Shown: one piece after another, positions 54,906-64,000 of the stretch
Layout: every line of letters starts with the position of its first letter
How positions within the stretch are numbered: the first letter of the stretch is position 1
Assembly (NCBI RefSeq): GCF_016756615.1
Contig: NZ_AP023262.1
Location: forward strand, 1,178,001 to 1,242,000
Direction: 5' to 3'
DNA: 64,000 bases
Origin: Mesorhizobium sp. L-8-3
GTDB lineage: Bacteria; Pseudomonadota; Alphaproteobacteria; Rhizobiales; Rhizobiaceae
Made by a program: the position numbers and the translations under genes
The notes under the pieces: model-generated
Told to the model about the DNA's origin: nothing
What the model saw: only the letters and a program-made list of their open reading frames with translations
Database searches by the model: none

Positions 54906-56303
54906 TTAGTACCTGTAGTGCTCCGGCTTGAACGGACCCTGTGTCGTCACGCCGATATAGGCCGCCTGTTCGCCGGAAAGCTCGGTGAGCTTCGCGCCGA
55001 GCTTGTCGAGATGGAGGCGCGCCACCTTCTCGTCGAGATGCTTCGGCAGCACATAGACCTGGTTCTCGTACTGGCCCGGCTTCGACCAGAGCTCGATCTG
55101 GGCGAGCACCTGGTTGGTGAAGGACGCCGACATGACGAAGCTCGGATGGCCCGTGGCGTTGCCGAGATTGAGCAGGCGGCCTTCCGAAAGCAGGATCATG
55201 CGCTTGCCGTCAGGAAAATTGACGAGGTCGACCTGCGGCTTGATGTTGGTCCATTTCAGGTTGCGCAGCGCGGCGACCTGGATCTCGTTGTCGAAGTGGC
55301 CGATATTGCCGACGATCACCATGTCCTTCATCTGGCGCATGTGATCGAGGGTGATGACGTCCTTGTTGCCGGTCGTGGTGATCACGATGTCGGCGGTCGG
55401 GGCGGCATCTTCGAGGGTGACGACCTCGAAACCGTCCATCGCGGCCTGCAGCGCGCAGATCGGATCGATCTCGGTGACCTTGACGCGCGCGCCGGCGCCC
55501 TTGAGCGAGGCGGCAGAGCCCTTGCCGACGTCGCCGTAGCCGCAGACCACGGCGACCTTGCCGGCCATCATGACGTCGGTGGCGCGACGGATGCCGTCGA
55601 CCAGCGATTCCTTGCAACCATATTTGTTGTCGAACTTCGACTTGGTGACGCTGTCGTTGACGTTGATCGCAGGGAAGGGCAGCAGGCCCTTCTTCTGAAG
55701 CTGGTACAGGCGGTTGACGCCCGTCGTCGTCTCCTCGGTCACGCCGCGGATCGCCTGCTTGTTCCTGGCGAAGAAGCCCGGCGTCGCGGCCATGCGCTTC
55801 CTGATCTGGGCGAAGAGTATCTCCTCTTCCTCGCTGCCGGGCCTGGACAATACATCCTCGCCGGCTTCGGCGCGCGCGCCGATGAGGATGTACATGGTGG
55901 CATCGCCGCCGTCATCGAGGATCATGTTCGACGAGCCGCCGTCGGCCCACTGGAAGATCTTGTCGGTGTATTCCCAATATTCTTCGAGCGATTCGCCCTT
56001 GACGGCGAAGACAGGGATGCCGGCTTCGGCGATCGCCGCCGCGGCATGGTCCTGGGTCGAGAAGATATTGCATGACGCCCAGCGGACATCGGCGCCGAGC
56101 GCCTTCAGCGTCTCGATGAGCACGGCCGTCTGGATGGTCATATGCAGGGAACCGGAGATACGGGCGCCCTTGAGCGGCTTGGCTTCGCCGAATTCCTCAC
56201 GGCAAGCCATCAGGCCCGGCATCTCGGTTTCGGCGATCTCGATTTCCTTGCGGCCCCAATCGGCCAGCGAAATGTCTTTGACGACGTAGTCCTTGGCTGC
56301 CAC
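54906..56303 (-). CDS. ahcY: S-adenosylhomocysteine hydrolase
   Basis: A 465-residue NAD-dependent enzyme that splits S-adenosylhomocysteine into adenosine and homocysteine in the methyl cycle. The N-terminal [17 protein letters not shown], the NAD-binding [17 protein letters not shown], and the active-site [16 protein letters not shown] (with the conserved Lys and Asp) are clear, as is the C-terminal KPEHYRY. An ArsR-type palindrome lies upstream. Confidence 0.98.
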   Translation of the reverse strand: MAAKDYVVKDISLADWGRKEIEIAETEMPGLMACREEFGEAKPLKGARISGSLHMTIQTAVLIETLKALGADVRWASCNIFSTQDHAAAAIAEAGIPVFAVKGESLEEYWEYTDKIFQWADGGSSNMILDDGGDATMYILIGARAEAGEDVLSRPGSEEEEILFAQIRKRMAATPGFFARNKQAIRGVTEETTTGVNRLYQLQKKGLLPFPAINVNDSVTKSKFDNKYGCKESLVDGIRRATDVMMAGKVAVVCGYGDVGKGSAASLKGAGARVKVTEIDPICALQAAMDGFEVVTLEDAAPTADIVITTTGNKDVITLDHMRQMKDMVIVGNIGHFDNEIQVAALRNLKWTNIKPQVDLVNFPDGKRMILLSEGRLLNLGNATGHPSFVMSASFTNQVLAQIELWSKPGQYENQVYVLPKHLDEKVARLHLDKLGAKLTELSGEQAAYIGVTTQGPFKPEHYRY

Positions 56304-56469
56304 GGCAGTTCTCCATGAATGCTCTGTCTCACGTGTCGGGCACCGGCACGACCGGGAACCGTCATGCGTATCCGCCCCGATGCCCCGCGCGCCAAGGTGC
56401 GTTCAAGCGGATCCGGCAGGCGCGAGATGGCGTCTGACTAGCAGATCGCCCCGATTTCGACAATGGGAT

Positions 56470-56485
56470 ATAAAGAAATCTTTAT
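56470..56485 (-). promoter_or_regulatory. palindrome ATAAAGA-AA-TCTTTAT upstream of ahcY, possible SahR-type operator
   Basis: A perfect 7-base inverted repeat separated by two bases, about 167 bases upstream of the ahcY ATG. Palindromes with AAAGA/TCTTT arms next to ahcY and methionine genes are the sites of ArsR-family SahR regulators, which sense S-adenosylhomocysteine. No arsR-type gene is in the window. Bases 56304-56469 show nothing else. Confidence 0.5.
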
Positions 56486-56539
56486 TCGTGCATATGTCGC
56501 GGAGGTGTGAGCCTCCCGGCGGGCCCTACCAAAGGGCGC

Positions 56540-56792
56540 GGATGCCTGGGGCATCCAGTGAGGTGGATGCCGCCCAATCCACCCGGCTCAATCGCCGTCG
56601 CGTTCTCTGCGGGCGGGCACTCGGCTTACGATGCTACCGCATCGGCTCGAAAATCGCGTTCGATTTTCGGAAAGCGCGATACGGCACTCAATAGTGTCAG
56701 AGCGTCCTGCGCATCCAAGTGGACGCGCGGCGCGCCGACAGGCTTGGGCCGCGCAGTCGCCCGCTCCAACGGTCGATTTCATCGACCGTCGG
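56540..56792. repeat. mosaic hairpin repeat, copy R5
   Basis: Modules: A' (GGATGCC-tgg-GGCATCC, 56540-56556), B (GGTGGAT...ATCCACC), a worn C, E (CGAAAATCG-cgtt-CGATTTTCG), D (GCGTCCTGCGCATCCAAGTG region) and F (CCAACGGTCGA-tttca-TCGACCGTCGG, 56766-56792). F ends 3 bases from the ptsH stop. The element lies between ptsH and the ahcY control region. Confidence 0.85.
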
Positions 56793-56795
56793 GTA

Positions 56796-57098
56796 TCAGA
56801 TCTCCTCGCCGAAGCGCGAAGCGATCAGCTCTTCGAGCGCATCCATCGCCTCGTCGGCGTCGGGTCCCGATGCCGTCACCTTGATGGTGCAGCCCGGCGA
56901 TGCGGCCAGCATCATGAGCCCCATGATCGACGTGCCGCCGACGGAGATGCCGTCCTTCTCCACGTGGATGTCCGACTGGAAGCTGCCGACGAGCTGGACG
57001 AACTTGGCCGAGGCGCGTGCATGCAGGCCGCGCTGGTTCACGATCAGGAATTCGCGGGTTATGCCATGGTCCTTGGCCAGCACCTGTTCACCGCTCAT
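56796..57098 (-). CDS. ptsH: phosphocarrier protein HPr (nitrogen-type PTS)
   Basis: A 100-residue HPr. Phosphorylated His26 lies in NQRGLHARASAKFV, and the regulatory Ser57 in GGTSIMGLMMLAA, the target of HPr kinase. In rhizobia this HPr is part of a regulatory PTS that does not import sugar. The start overlaps the EIIA stop (ATGA). Confidence 0.96.
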   Translation of the reverse strand: MSGEQVLAKDHGITREFLIVNQRGLHARASAKFVQLVGSFQSDIHVEKDGISVGGTSIMGLMMLAASPGCTIKVTASGPDADEAMDALEELIASRFGEEI

Positions 57099-57496
57099 TT
57101 GCTCGTCAGCAACTGGCTGGCGACATTGATGTATTTGCGGCCGGCCATCTGCGCCTCGTCGAGCGCCTGGGCCATGTTGTCGCCCTTGCGCACACCGGAA
57201 AGCTTGATCAGCATGGGCAGGTTCATGCCGGCAATGACCTCGATCCGACCCGCCTCCATCACGGAGATGGCCAGGTTGGAAGGCGTGCCCCCGAACATGT
57301 CGGTGAGAATGATCACGCCGGCGCCGGTATCGGCACGCGCGACCGCGTCGACGATGTCCTGCCGGCGCTGCTCCATGTCGTCGTCGGCGCCGATCGAGAC
57401 GGTCTCGAAGCTCTCCTGCGGTCCGACGACATGTTCTACGGCGTGGCGGAATTCCTCGGCCAGCTGACCGTGCGTGACCAGCACGAGTCCGATCAT
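57095..57496 (-). CDS. PTS EIIA component, mannose-type (EIIA-Man)
   Basis: A 133-residue mannose-family EIIA with the phosphorylation site His9 in LVTHGQLAEE and the segment VIILTDMFGGTPSNLA. No EIIB or EIIC is present, so it is a regulatory phospho-relay output and not a transport component. It overlaps ptsH. ATG 57496 is preceded by GGAGCCAAAGCAGA. Confidence 0.94.
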   Translation of the reverse strand: MIGLVLVTHGQLAEEFRHAVEHVVGPQESFETVSIGADDDMEQRRQDIVDAVARADTGAGVIILTDMFGGTPSNLAISVMEAGRIEVIAGMNLPMLIKLSGVRKGDNMAQALDEAQMAGRKYINVASQLLTSK

Positions 57497-57659
57497 TCTG
57501 CTTTGGCTCCCGTCAGGCGCCCCTCGCGGGCGCATCTTCTCGTCCGATTACGGCCCTCGCCGCGCGGCAGGAGCGCTATCTTGTCGACGCGCGTTCCGTT
57601 GACAAGCCCAAAATTGGTCTTGCTTGAGCCATTTTGCCGCAGAGTGTCACGCATATGCC

Positions 57660-58115
57660 TCAGCCATCCCCCGACATGGGTGGCTGACGCAACCAGGCCA
57701 GGACCACGGCTGCGGATGCGGCAATGTTGCGGGCTTCGAGATCGAGCGCCGGCAGGCTCAGGCCGGCCAAGGCTATCCGCCTGTCTTCCTGGAAACGCGG
57801 CGCCGACGGCTTTTCGACAAGCCTGACCACCAGATCGATGACGGCCGCGCCCTCATGCTCCATCCCACGCGGGCCGAGCCCGTGGACTTCGGCAAGGCCG
57901 GCGATGCTCCCGAGCGGGCGCGCCACGAGCCGTCCTCGGATCGCCTCGATCAGCACCCGGTCGTCGGCCACCAGCCGCGCGAAACGGCCGGCGCGGGTGG
58001 ATTCAGCGACAAGGGTGAGCGCCAGCGTCGATTTTCCCGAACCCGAATCACCCTGGACGAGGATGCCGCGGTCGCCCAGCAGAACGGCCGTGGCGTGAAT
58101 GTTGCCGGCCCTCAT
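57660..58115 (-). CDS. hprK: HPr kinase/phosphorylase, short alphaproteobacterial form
   Basis: A 151-residue protein with only the C-terminal catalytic domain. Walker A is QGDSGSGKSTLAL (22-30), followed by the HPrK signature IAGLAEVHGLGPRGMEHEG. The N-terminal domain of Firmicutes HprK is missing, as usual in alphaproteobacteria. It phosphorylates HPr on Ser and is thought to link the PTS to the ChvG/ChvI pathway encoded next door. Confidence 0.94.
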   Translation of the reverse strand: MRAGNIHATAVLLGDRGILVQGDSGSGKSTLALTLVAESTRAGRFARLVADDRVLIEAIRGRLVARPLGSIAGLAEVHGLGPRGMEHEGAAVIDLVVRLVEKPSAPRFQEDRRIALAGLSLPALDLEARNIAASAAVVLAWLRQPPMSGDG

Positions 58116-58166
58116 CAGCTACCGCGAAGGGCGAAAAGCATCATGCGCCGGGCACATCATCCGCGA

Positions 58167-59948
58167 TCATCCTTCGGCCGGAAGAGTGACGACGAAACGG
58201 GCGCCCTTGATGTCGCCCGGCTTTGTGCCTGAGATGTTCTCGGCCGTGAGCGTCCCGCCATGGGCCTCCACGATCTGGCGGCTGATCGACAGGCCGAGTC
58301 CCGAATTCTGGCCGAAGGCCTCCCCGGCGGGACGGTCGGTGTAGAAGCGCTCGAAGATGCGGTCGATGTTCTCGGCGCGGATGCCCGGCCCGTTGTCTTC
58401 GACGGTGATGACGTTGTGCTTGCCGGCACGCGACAACGAGATCGTGATGAGGCCGTTTTCATCCGGGACGAAGGAACGGGCGTTCTCGATCAGATTCGTA
58501 ATGACCTGGCCCAGGCGAAGGTCGTGGCCCACCACGAAATAACCCTTCACGCCCTGCGGCAGCCTGGACGCGCGGAACTCGATCTCGACCGCCTTCTTGT
58601 GGCGGCTCGCCTCGCGGGAAACATTGACCAGATCGGTGACGAACTTCTTCAGGTCGACCCGGGCGGCGTCCTCGCGCGCCAGCTCGGCGTCGAGCCGGGA
58701 AGCGTCGGAAATGTCTGTGATCAGCCGATCGAGGCGGCGCACGTCATGCTGGATGATCTCCATCAGCCGGTTGCGCGAATTCTCGTTCCTGGCGAGCGGC
58801 AGCGTCTCGACGGCGCTGCGCAGCGAAGTGAGCGGATTCTTCAGTTCGTGCGAGACATCAGCCGCAAAGCTCTCGATCGCCTCGATCCGCGCATAGAGCG
58901 CGTTGGTCATGTCGCGCACGGCGATCGACAGATTGCCGATCTCGTCCTGGCGGTCGGAGAAATCGGGGATCTCCTCGCGACTCTTGACCCCTCGCCGCAC
59001 GCGCACGGCCGCGGCAGCCAGGCGCCGCAGCGGGTTGGCGATGGTCGAGGCGAGCAGCAGCGACAGAACCACATTGACGAGCGCGGCCACGCCGAACACC
59101 CGGAGGATCGCCTTGCGTTCGGCCGCCACGATCTTGTCGATGTCGCCGCCCTGCGTGCTGAGCATCAGTACGCCGAGAACAGCGCGGAAACGCTGGACGG
59201 GGACAGCGACGGAGACGATCTGCTCGCCCTGCTCGCTGATGCGGACGACAGTAGCGGGGCTGCCGGTGAGCGCGTTGAGCACTTCAGGGAAGGCGGCGCC
59301 GTTGCCGCCGGGCTGCTCCTTGTAGACGGGCAGGTCTCCGTTGCGGAAGAAGTCGAAGACGAACTTCTGGACGCGCTCGAACAGGTCGGGCTCCTCCTCC
59401 TGGATCGGCGGCAGGTCGTAGCGCAGGATCTGGCCGCGCGAATAGAGATGCCGGGAATCGAGGAGCAGGTTGGCGTCTCGGTCGTAGATGCGCGCGCGGG
59501 TGCGGGTCGGCGAGATAAGACGGCGCAGTACCGGCGCGACACGCTCGGGATTGATCGGAAAGTCCAGGCTGTCGAGCTGATCGGAGCCCGGCGCCAGGCT
59601 TTCGCCGGCCTGGAGCTCCAGCAGCTTCTCGGGATCGATGCTGATCGAATCGGTCTCGACCGTCGCCGAGGCGGCGATGGCGCCGGCGATGATCTCGCCT
59701 TGGGTCATCAGGCTTTCGACCCGCGCGTCGATCAGTCCGTCCCGGAACTGGTTGAGATAAAGGATGCCGACGACGAGCACGCCGAGCGCGGCAAGGTTGA
59801 GAAAGAGGATGCGCCGGGTGAGACTGGAGAAGATGTGGTGGCCGAGAAAGCGGCGCAGCGGAACCGTCACCCGCGCCAGATGGGCGGGCCGCCGGACGGC
59901 CCGCTTCACAGCGATCACCGGTTTCTTGAGCTCTGCATCAACCGCCAT
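58167..59948 (-). CDS. chvG: sensor histidine kinase ChvG (ExoS)
   Basis: A 593-residue kinase with TM helices at about 46-65 and 282-303 enclosing a periplasmic domain of some 215 residues, a HAMP-like linker (305-350), the H-box FAADVSHELKNPLTSL (His367) and HATPase_c motifs (NLIENARSFVPDENG, EDNGPGIRAENI, GLGLSISRQI). It senses acid and envelope conditions and controls exopolysaccharide, motility and host interaction in rhizobia and Agrobacterium. It follows chvI by 20 bases. Confidence 0.97.
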   Translation of the reverse strand: MAVDAELKKPVIAVKRAVRRPAHLARVTVPLRRFLGHHIFSSLTRRILFLNLAALGVLVVGILYLNQFRDGLIDARVESLMTQGEIIAGAIAASATVETDSISIDPEKLLELQAGESLAPGSDQLDSLDFPINPERVAPVLRRLISPTRTRARIYDRDANLLLDSRHLYSRGQILRYDLPPIQEEEPDLFERVQKFVFDFFRNGDLPVYKEQPGGNGAAFPEVLNALTGSPATVVRISEQGEQIVSVAVPVQRFRAVLGVLMLSTQGGDIDKIVAAERKAILRVFGVAALVNVVLSLLLASTIANPLRRLAAAAVRVRRGVKSREEIPDFSDRQDEIGNLSIAVRDMTNALYARIEAIESFAADVSHELKNPLTSLRSAVETLPLARNENSRNRLMEIIQHDVRRLDRLITDISDASRLDAELAREDAARVDLKKFVTDLVNVSREASRHKKAVEIEFRASRLPQGVKGYFVVGHDLRLGQVITNLIENARSFVPDENGLITISLSRAGKHNVITVEDNGPGIRAENIDRIFERFYTDRPAGEAFGQNSGLGLSISRQIVEAHGGTLTAENISGTKPGDIKGARFVVTLPAEG

Positions 59949-59968
59949 CGGCTAGCGTTTCCCGGCCC

Positions 59969-60670
59969 TCACGCCTCGCGGAAGCGATATCCTACGCCAT
60001 AGAGGGTTTCGATCATGTCGAAATCGTCGTCGACGGCCTTGAACTTCTTGCGCAGCCTCTTGATGTGGCTGTCGATCGTCCGGTCGTCGACATAAACCTG
60101 TTCATCATAGGCCGAATCCATCAGCGCGTCGCGGCTTTTCACCACGCCGGGGCGCTGCGCGAGCGAATGCAGGATCAGGAACTCCGTGACCGTCAGCGTC
60201 ACCGGCTCGCCCTTCCAAGTGCAGGTGTGCCGCTCCTGGTCCATGACGAGCTGGCCGCGCTCCAGCGAACGGGCCTGCTGGCTCGGCGCCTTGGCGGCGG
60301 CGTCGCGGGCGCTGGCGCGGCGCAGCACGGCCTTGACTCGCTCGACGAGCAGGCGCTGTGAGAACGGCTTGCGGATGAAGTCGTCGGCGCCCATCTTGAG
60401 GCCGAAGAGCTCGTCGATCTCGTCGTCCTTCGAGGTCAGGAAGATAACGGGAAGATCGGTCTTCTGGCGTAGCCGGCGCAAGAGCTCCATGCCATCCATA
60501 CGCGGCATCTTGATGTCGAGGATCGCGAGATTCGGCGGCCGTGCGGTAAGCCCCTCGAGGGCGGAGGCCCCGTCGGTGAAGGTCTCGACGCGGTACCCTT
60601 CCGATTCGAGCGCGATCGAAACAGACGTCAGGATGTTACGATCGTCGTCGACAAGCGCGATTGTTGCCAT
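59969..60670 (-). CDS. chvI: response regulator ChvI (OmpR/PhoB family)
   Basis: A 233-residue regulator. The receiver (1-120) has the acidic pocket DDD near residue 8, phosphorylated D52 in [13 protein letters not shown] and Lys in [12 protein letters not shown] winged-helix output domain (about 135-230) ends with [17 protein letters not shown] chose ATG 60670 because GAGGGAGCC precedes it. Direct repeats about 60 bases upstream suggest autoregulation. Confidence 0.97.
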   Translation of the reverse strand: MATIALVDDDRNILTSVSIALESEGYRVETFTDGASALEGLTARPPNLAILDIKMPRMDGMELLRRLRQKTDLPVIFLTSKDDEIDELFGLKMGADDFIRKPFSQRLLVERVKAVLRRASARDAAAKAPSQQARSLERGQLVMDQERHTCTWKGEPVTLTVTEFLILHSLAQRPGVVKSRDALMDSAYDEQVYVDDRTIDSHIKRLRKKFKAVDDDFDMIETLYGVGYRFREA

Positions 60671-60728
60671 GTCAAGCGGCTCCCTCATAAGCGGGTGTCC
60701 CTTCCATCGTGAGGAAGGGGCTATTGGC

Positions 60729-60746
60729 GTACAAATTAGGTACAAA
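60729..60746 (-). promoter_or_regulatory. direct repeat GTACAAA upstream of chvI
   Basis: GTACAAATTAGGTACAAA contains two direct copies of GTACAAA spaced exactly 11 bases apart, one helical turn, about 60-75 bases upstream of the chvI start. This is the geometry expected for an OmpR/PhoB-type dimer such as ChvI itself. Binding by ChvI is inference. Confidence 0.4.
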
Positions 60747-61034
60747 ATGTGGCATAGGCCCTCGGCTTCCAGGCGGCAAGTGCTTCCGCCAAGGACCTGG
60801 CCACAATTCGACCGCCCATTGAGACGACCGACTGCGCCCATTCCTTGGGCAGGCCGCCGAGATTTTCTACAGATATAAACGGTTTAAACGATTTTGAAAA
60901 TTTTAAATCGATTAATGATTTGAAATCACTGACCTTTTCTGTTTCTCACCATTTTTGTGCCCCCTTCTGGAGGCTATTTTCCGAGGTCCGGCAACCGCCC
61001 GGACAGGTCCAGCGTTATAGGCTTGGGAGCGAGT
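60747..61034. other. AT-rich divergent control region between chvI and pckA
   Basis: Within an otherwise GC-rich window, about 60878-60955 is markedly AT-rich, with GATTTTGAAAATTTTAAATC followed by GATTAATGATTTGAAATC, near-direct repeats of GATTTTGAAA/GATTTGAAAT. It probably holds the pckA promoter and activator sites. No gene is seen here. Confidence 0.5.
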
Positions 61035-62645
<1,611 letters not shown>

Positions 62646-62667
62646 GTCGCCATATGATCGTTCTTCG

Positions 62668-62699
62668 AAAGGCCCGGCACGTCCGGGCCTTTTCTTTTT
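62668..62699 (+). terminator. intrinsic terminator of pckA
   Basis: AAAGGCCCGG, a 5-base loop, CCGGGCCTTT followed by TCTTTTT. It lies 22 bases after the pckA stop. Confidence 0.92.
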
Positions 62700-62734
62700 C
62701 GCCGGAATGGCGCATCCGGACCGTGGAGGATGCC

Positions 62735-63403
62735 ATGAAACACAACAGACAAGTGCCGCTCTCCTTTCGGGAGCTCCCGACGGACGAGATGAACGAGCGG
62801 GCGCTCGAATTCCGCGAGCTGATGACGCGGCGGCGCACCGTTCGCGACTTTTCCGACCGGCCGGTGCCGCGTGCCCTGATCGAACAATGCGTCATGACGG
62901 CGGCCACGGCACCATCCGGCGCCAACCAGCAGCCCTGGACCTTCGTGTGTATTGCGGACCCGGCCACCAAGCACGAAATCAGGCTGGCCGCCGAAGAGGA
63001 GGAGCGAACCTTCTATGCCGGCCGGGCCTCCACGGAATGGCTGGAGGCGCTGGCGCCGATCGGCACCGACGCCAACAAGCCCTTTCTCGAAACGGCGCCC
63101 TGGCTGATCGCAATCTTCGCGCAGCGCTACGGCGTCGGCCCGGGCGGCAAACGCACGAAGCACTATTACGTGCCGGAATCGGTCGGCATCGCGACGGGCC
63201 TGCTGATCGCCAGCCTGCACAATGCCGGCCTGGCGACACTGACCCACACTCCGTCGCCCATGGGTTTCCTCAACGCCATCTGCGGCCGGCCGGAAAGCGA
63301 GAAAGCGTTGATCCTGCTCGTCGCCGGCTACCCGGCCGAAGATGCTCAGGTTCCCGACATCGCACGCAAGCGGGCCGACGAAGTCATCGTCTGGCGGGAA
63401 TAG
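62735..63403 (+). CDS. nitroreductase family protein
   Basis: A 222-residue FMN-dependent reductase. [20 protein letters not shown] and [17 protein letters not shown] (FMN phosphate site), followed by [18 protein letters not shown], are family motifs; the closest type is the BluB/iodotyrosine-deiodinase-like branch. The natural substrate is unknown. ATG 62735 follows GGAGGATGCC; frames upstream are open through the pckA terminator but not coding. Confidence 0.92.
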   Translation: MKHNRQVPLSFRELPTDEMNERALEFRELMTRRRTVRDFSDRPVPRALIEQCVMTAATAPSGANQQPWTFVCIADPATKHEIRLAAEEEERTFYAGRASTEWLEALAPIGTDANKPFLETAPWLIAIFAQRYGVGPGGKRTKHYYVPESVGIATGLLIASLHNAGLATLTHTPSPMGFLNAICGRPESEKALILLVAGYPAEDAQVPDIARKRADEVIVWRE

Positions 63404-63496
63404 CAGCCACCGACCAAGCGGCTCGGTCAACCCGCCGGGCCGCATGCCAGCCCGGTTCTGCCCGGTAAACTGATCGGCTCCCCCGGCTCAAGGCTC

Positions 63497-64000
63497 CTAT
63501 TCTCCGATCCGGGAGATGTCGAAAGGCGTCGTCTGATAAAGTTGGTTGATCCAGTTTCCGAAAAGCAGGTGGGCCTGGCTGCGCCAGCGATTCTCCGGAC
63601 GCCGGTCCGGATCGTCCTTCGGGAAATAGTTCCGCGGCAGCGCGATCGGCTTGTTCGCGGCGCGATCCCGGAAATATTCGTCGCCGAGCGAGCCGGAATC
63701 ATACTCGATATGGTTGAACATATGGAGCGACCGGTGGACCGGATCATCCAGCAGGCACAGGCCCGCCTCGTCCGATTCCATCAGCACGTCCATGCCGCTG
63801 TCCTGCGGGATGTCCTCGCGGCGGACTTCGGTCCAGCGCGAGACGGGGATCGAGAAATCGTCGGAGAACCCTCTGAGATAGGGGGAGGCCGGTGCGAGGT
63901 TGCGGTGACGATAGACGCCGAACGCCTTCTCGGGCAGCTGGTATTTGGGCATGCCATGGAAATGGTGGACCGCGGCCTGCGCACCCCAGCAGATGTTGAA
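63497..64000 (-). CDS. metA: homoserine O-acyltransferase (MetA family), 3' part only
   Basis: The frame is open to the window edge, so the 5' part lies beyond it. The visible 167 residues start [20 protein letters not shown], which contains the catalytic Cys of MetA in CWGAQA, followed by [15 protein letters not shown], the HHxE-type end segment and [15 protein letters not shown] with the catalytic His and Glu. MetA acylates homoserine in methionine synthesis; many alphaproteobacterial members use acetyl-CoA and not succinyl-CoA, which the sequence here does not decide. Confidence 0.93.
   Translation of the reverse strand, partial: FNICWGAQAAVHHFHGMPKYQLPEKAFGVYRHRNLAPASPYLRGFSDDFSIPVSRWTEVRREDIPQDSGMDVLMESDEAGLCLLDDPVHRSLHMFNHIEYDSGSLGDEYFRDRAANKPIALPRNYFPKDDPDRRPENRWRSQAHLLFGNWINQLYQTTPFDISRIGE

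Overview
The window is a stretch of chromosome from an alphaproteobacterium of the order Hyphomicrobiales (Rhizobiales), most like Mesorhizobium or a related Phyllobacteriaceae genus. The grounds are high GC, the minCDE, trpF-trpB-trpA-accD-folC and ptsH/EIIA/hprK/chvG/chvI/pckA blocks in their usual rhizobial order, a PmtA-type phospholipid methyltransferase, a DivL-type kinase, CtrA-type boxes, and the palindromic intergenic repeats common in this group. No rRNA, tRNA, CRISPR array, prophage or plasmid replication gene was seen. The genus assignment is inference.

Layout, 1-20 kb. The window opens in the 3' end of comM. A small + strand cassette of two unrecognised genes and a PIN-domain protein follows (373-2062). 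Next come a secreted C93-type peptidase, phaZ, and a complete IS1380-family insertion sequence (4907-6546) that abuts a DUF1330 gene. Housekeeping genes follow: pyrF, an FMN reductase, pmtA, dnaJ and dnaK, then a membrane M48 peptidase, an envelope operon (substrate-binding protein, L,D-transpeptidase, small lipoprotein), a Gfo/Idh/MocA oxidoreductase and minCDE behind a CtrA-type box.

20-36 kb. After a YceI protein and cytochrome b561 lies an accessory catabolic-looking cluster (20.8-26.4 kb): MFS transporter, cupin, frameshifted alpha/beta hydrolase and FMN reductase on the - strand, with a flavin-dependent monooxygenase and a LuxR-type regulator on the + strand. The translation block infC-rpmI-rplT-pheS-pheT follows. 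infC appears to start at ATT, and pheS and pheT are separated by a GFA-fold protein and an exonuclease, with overlapping or nearly touching ends throughout. Then come a hydrolase/BenE transporter pair, a DUF2852 protein and a YgjP-type metallopeptidase.

36-64 kb. trpF, trpB, trpA, accD and folC are on +. The - strand carries the run divL, tsaE-phosphotransferase fusion, MurU-like nucleotidyltransferase, addB, addA, trxA, with several stop/start overlaps. ahcY follows, with an ArsR/SahR-like palindrome upstream. Then come HPr and EIIA of the nitrogen-type PTS, HPr kinase, ChvG and ChvI, divergent from pckA. A nitroreductase and the 3' part of metA end the window.

The most distinctive feature outside genes is a family of five long mosaic repeats (13.9, 26.4, 41.9, 42.5 and 56.5 kb). 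They are built from consecutive short hairpins in variable combination, most directly downstream of - strand stop codons. At least one hairpin shows paired compensatory changes between copies. Two other short repeat families, a heptamer-based inverted repeat and several clear terminators were also found.
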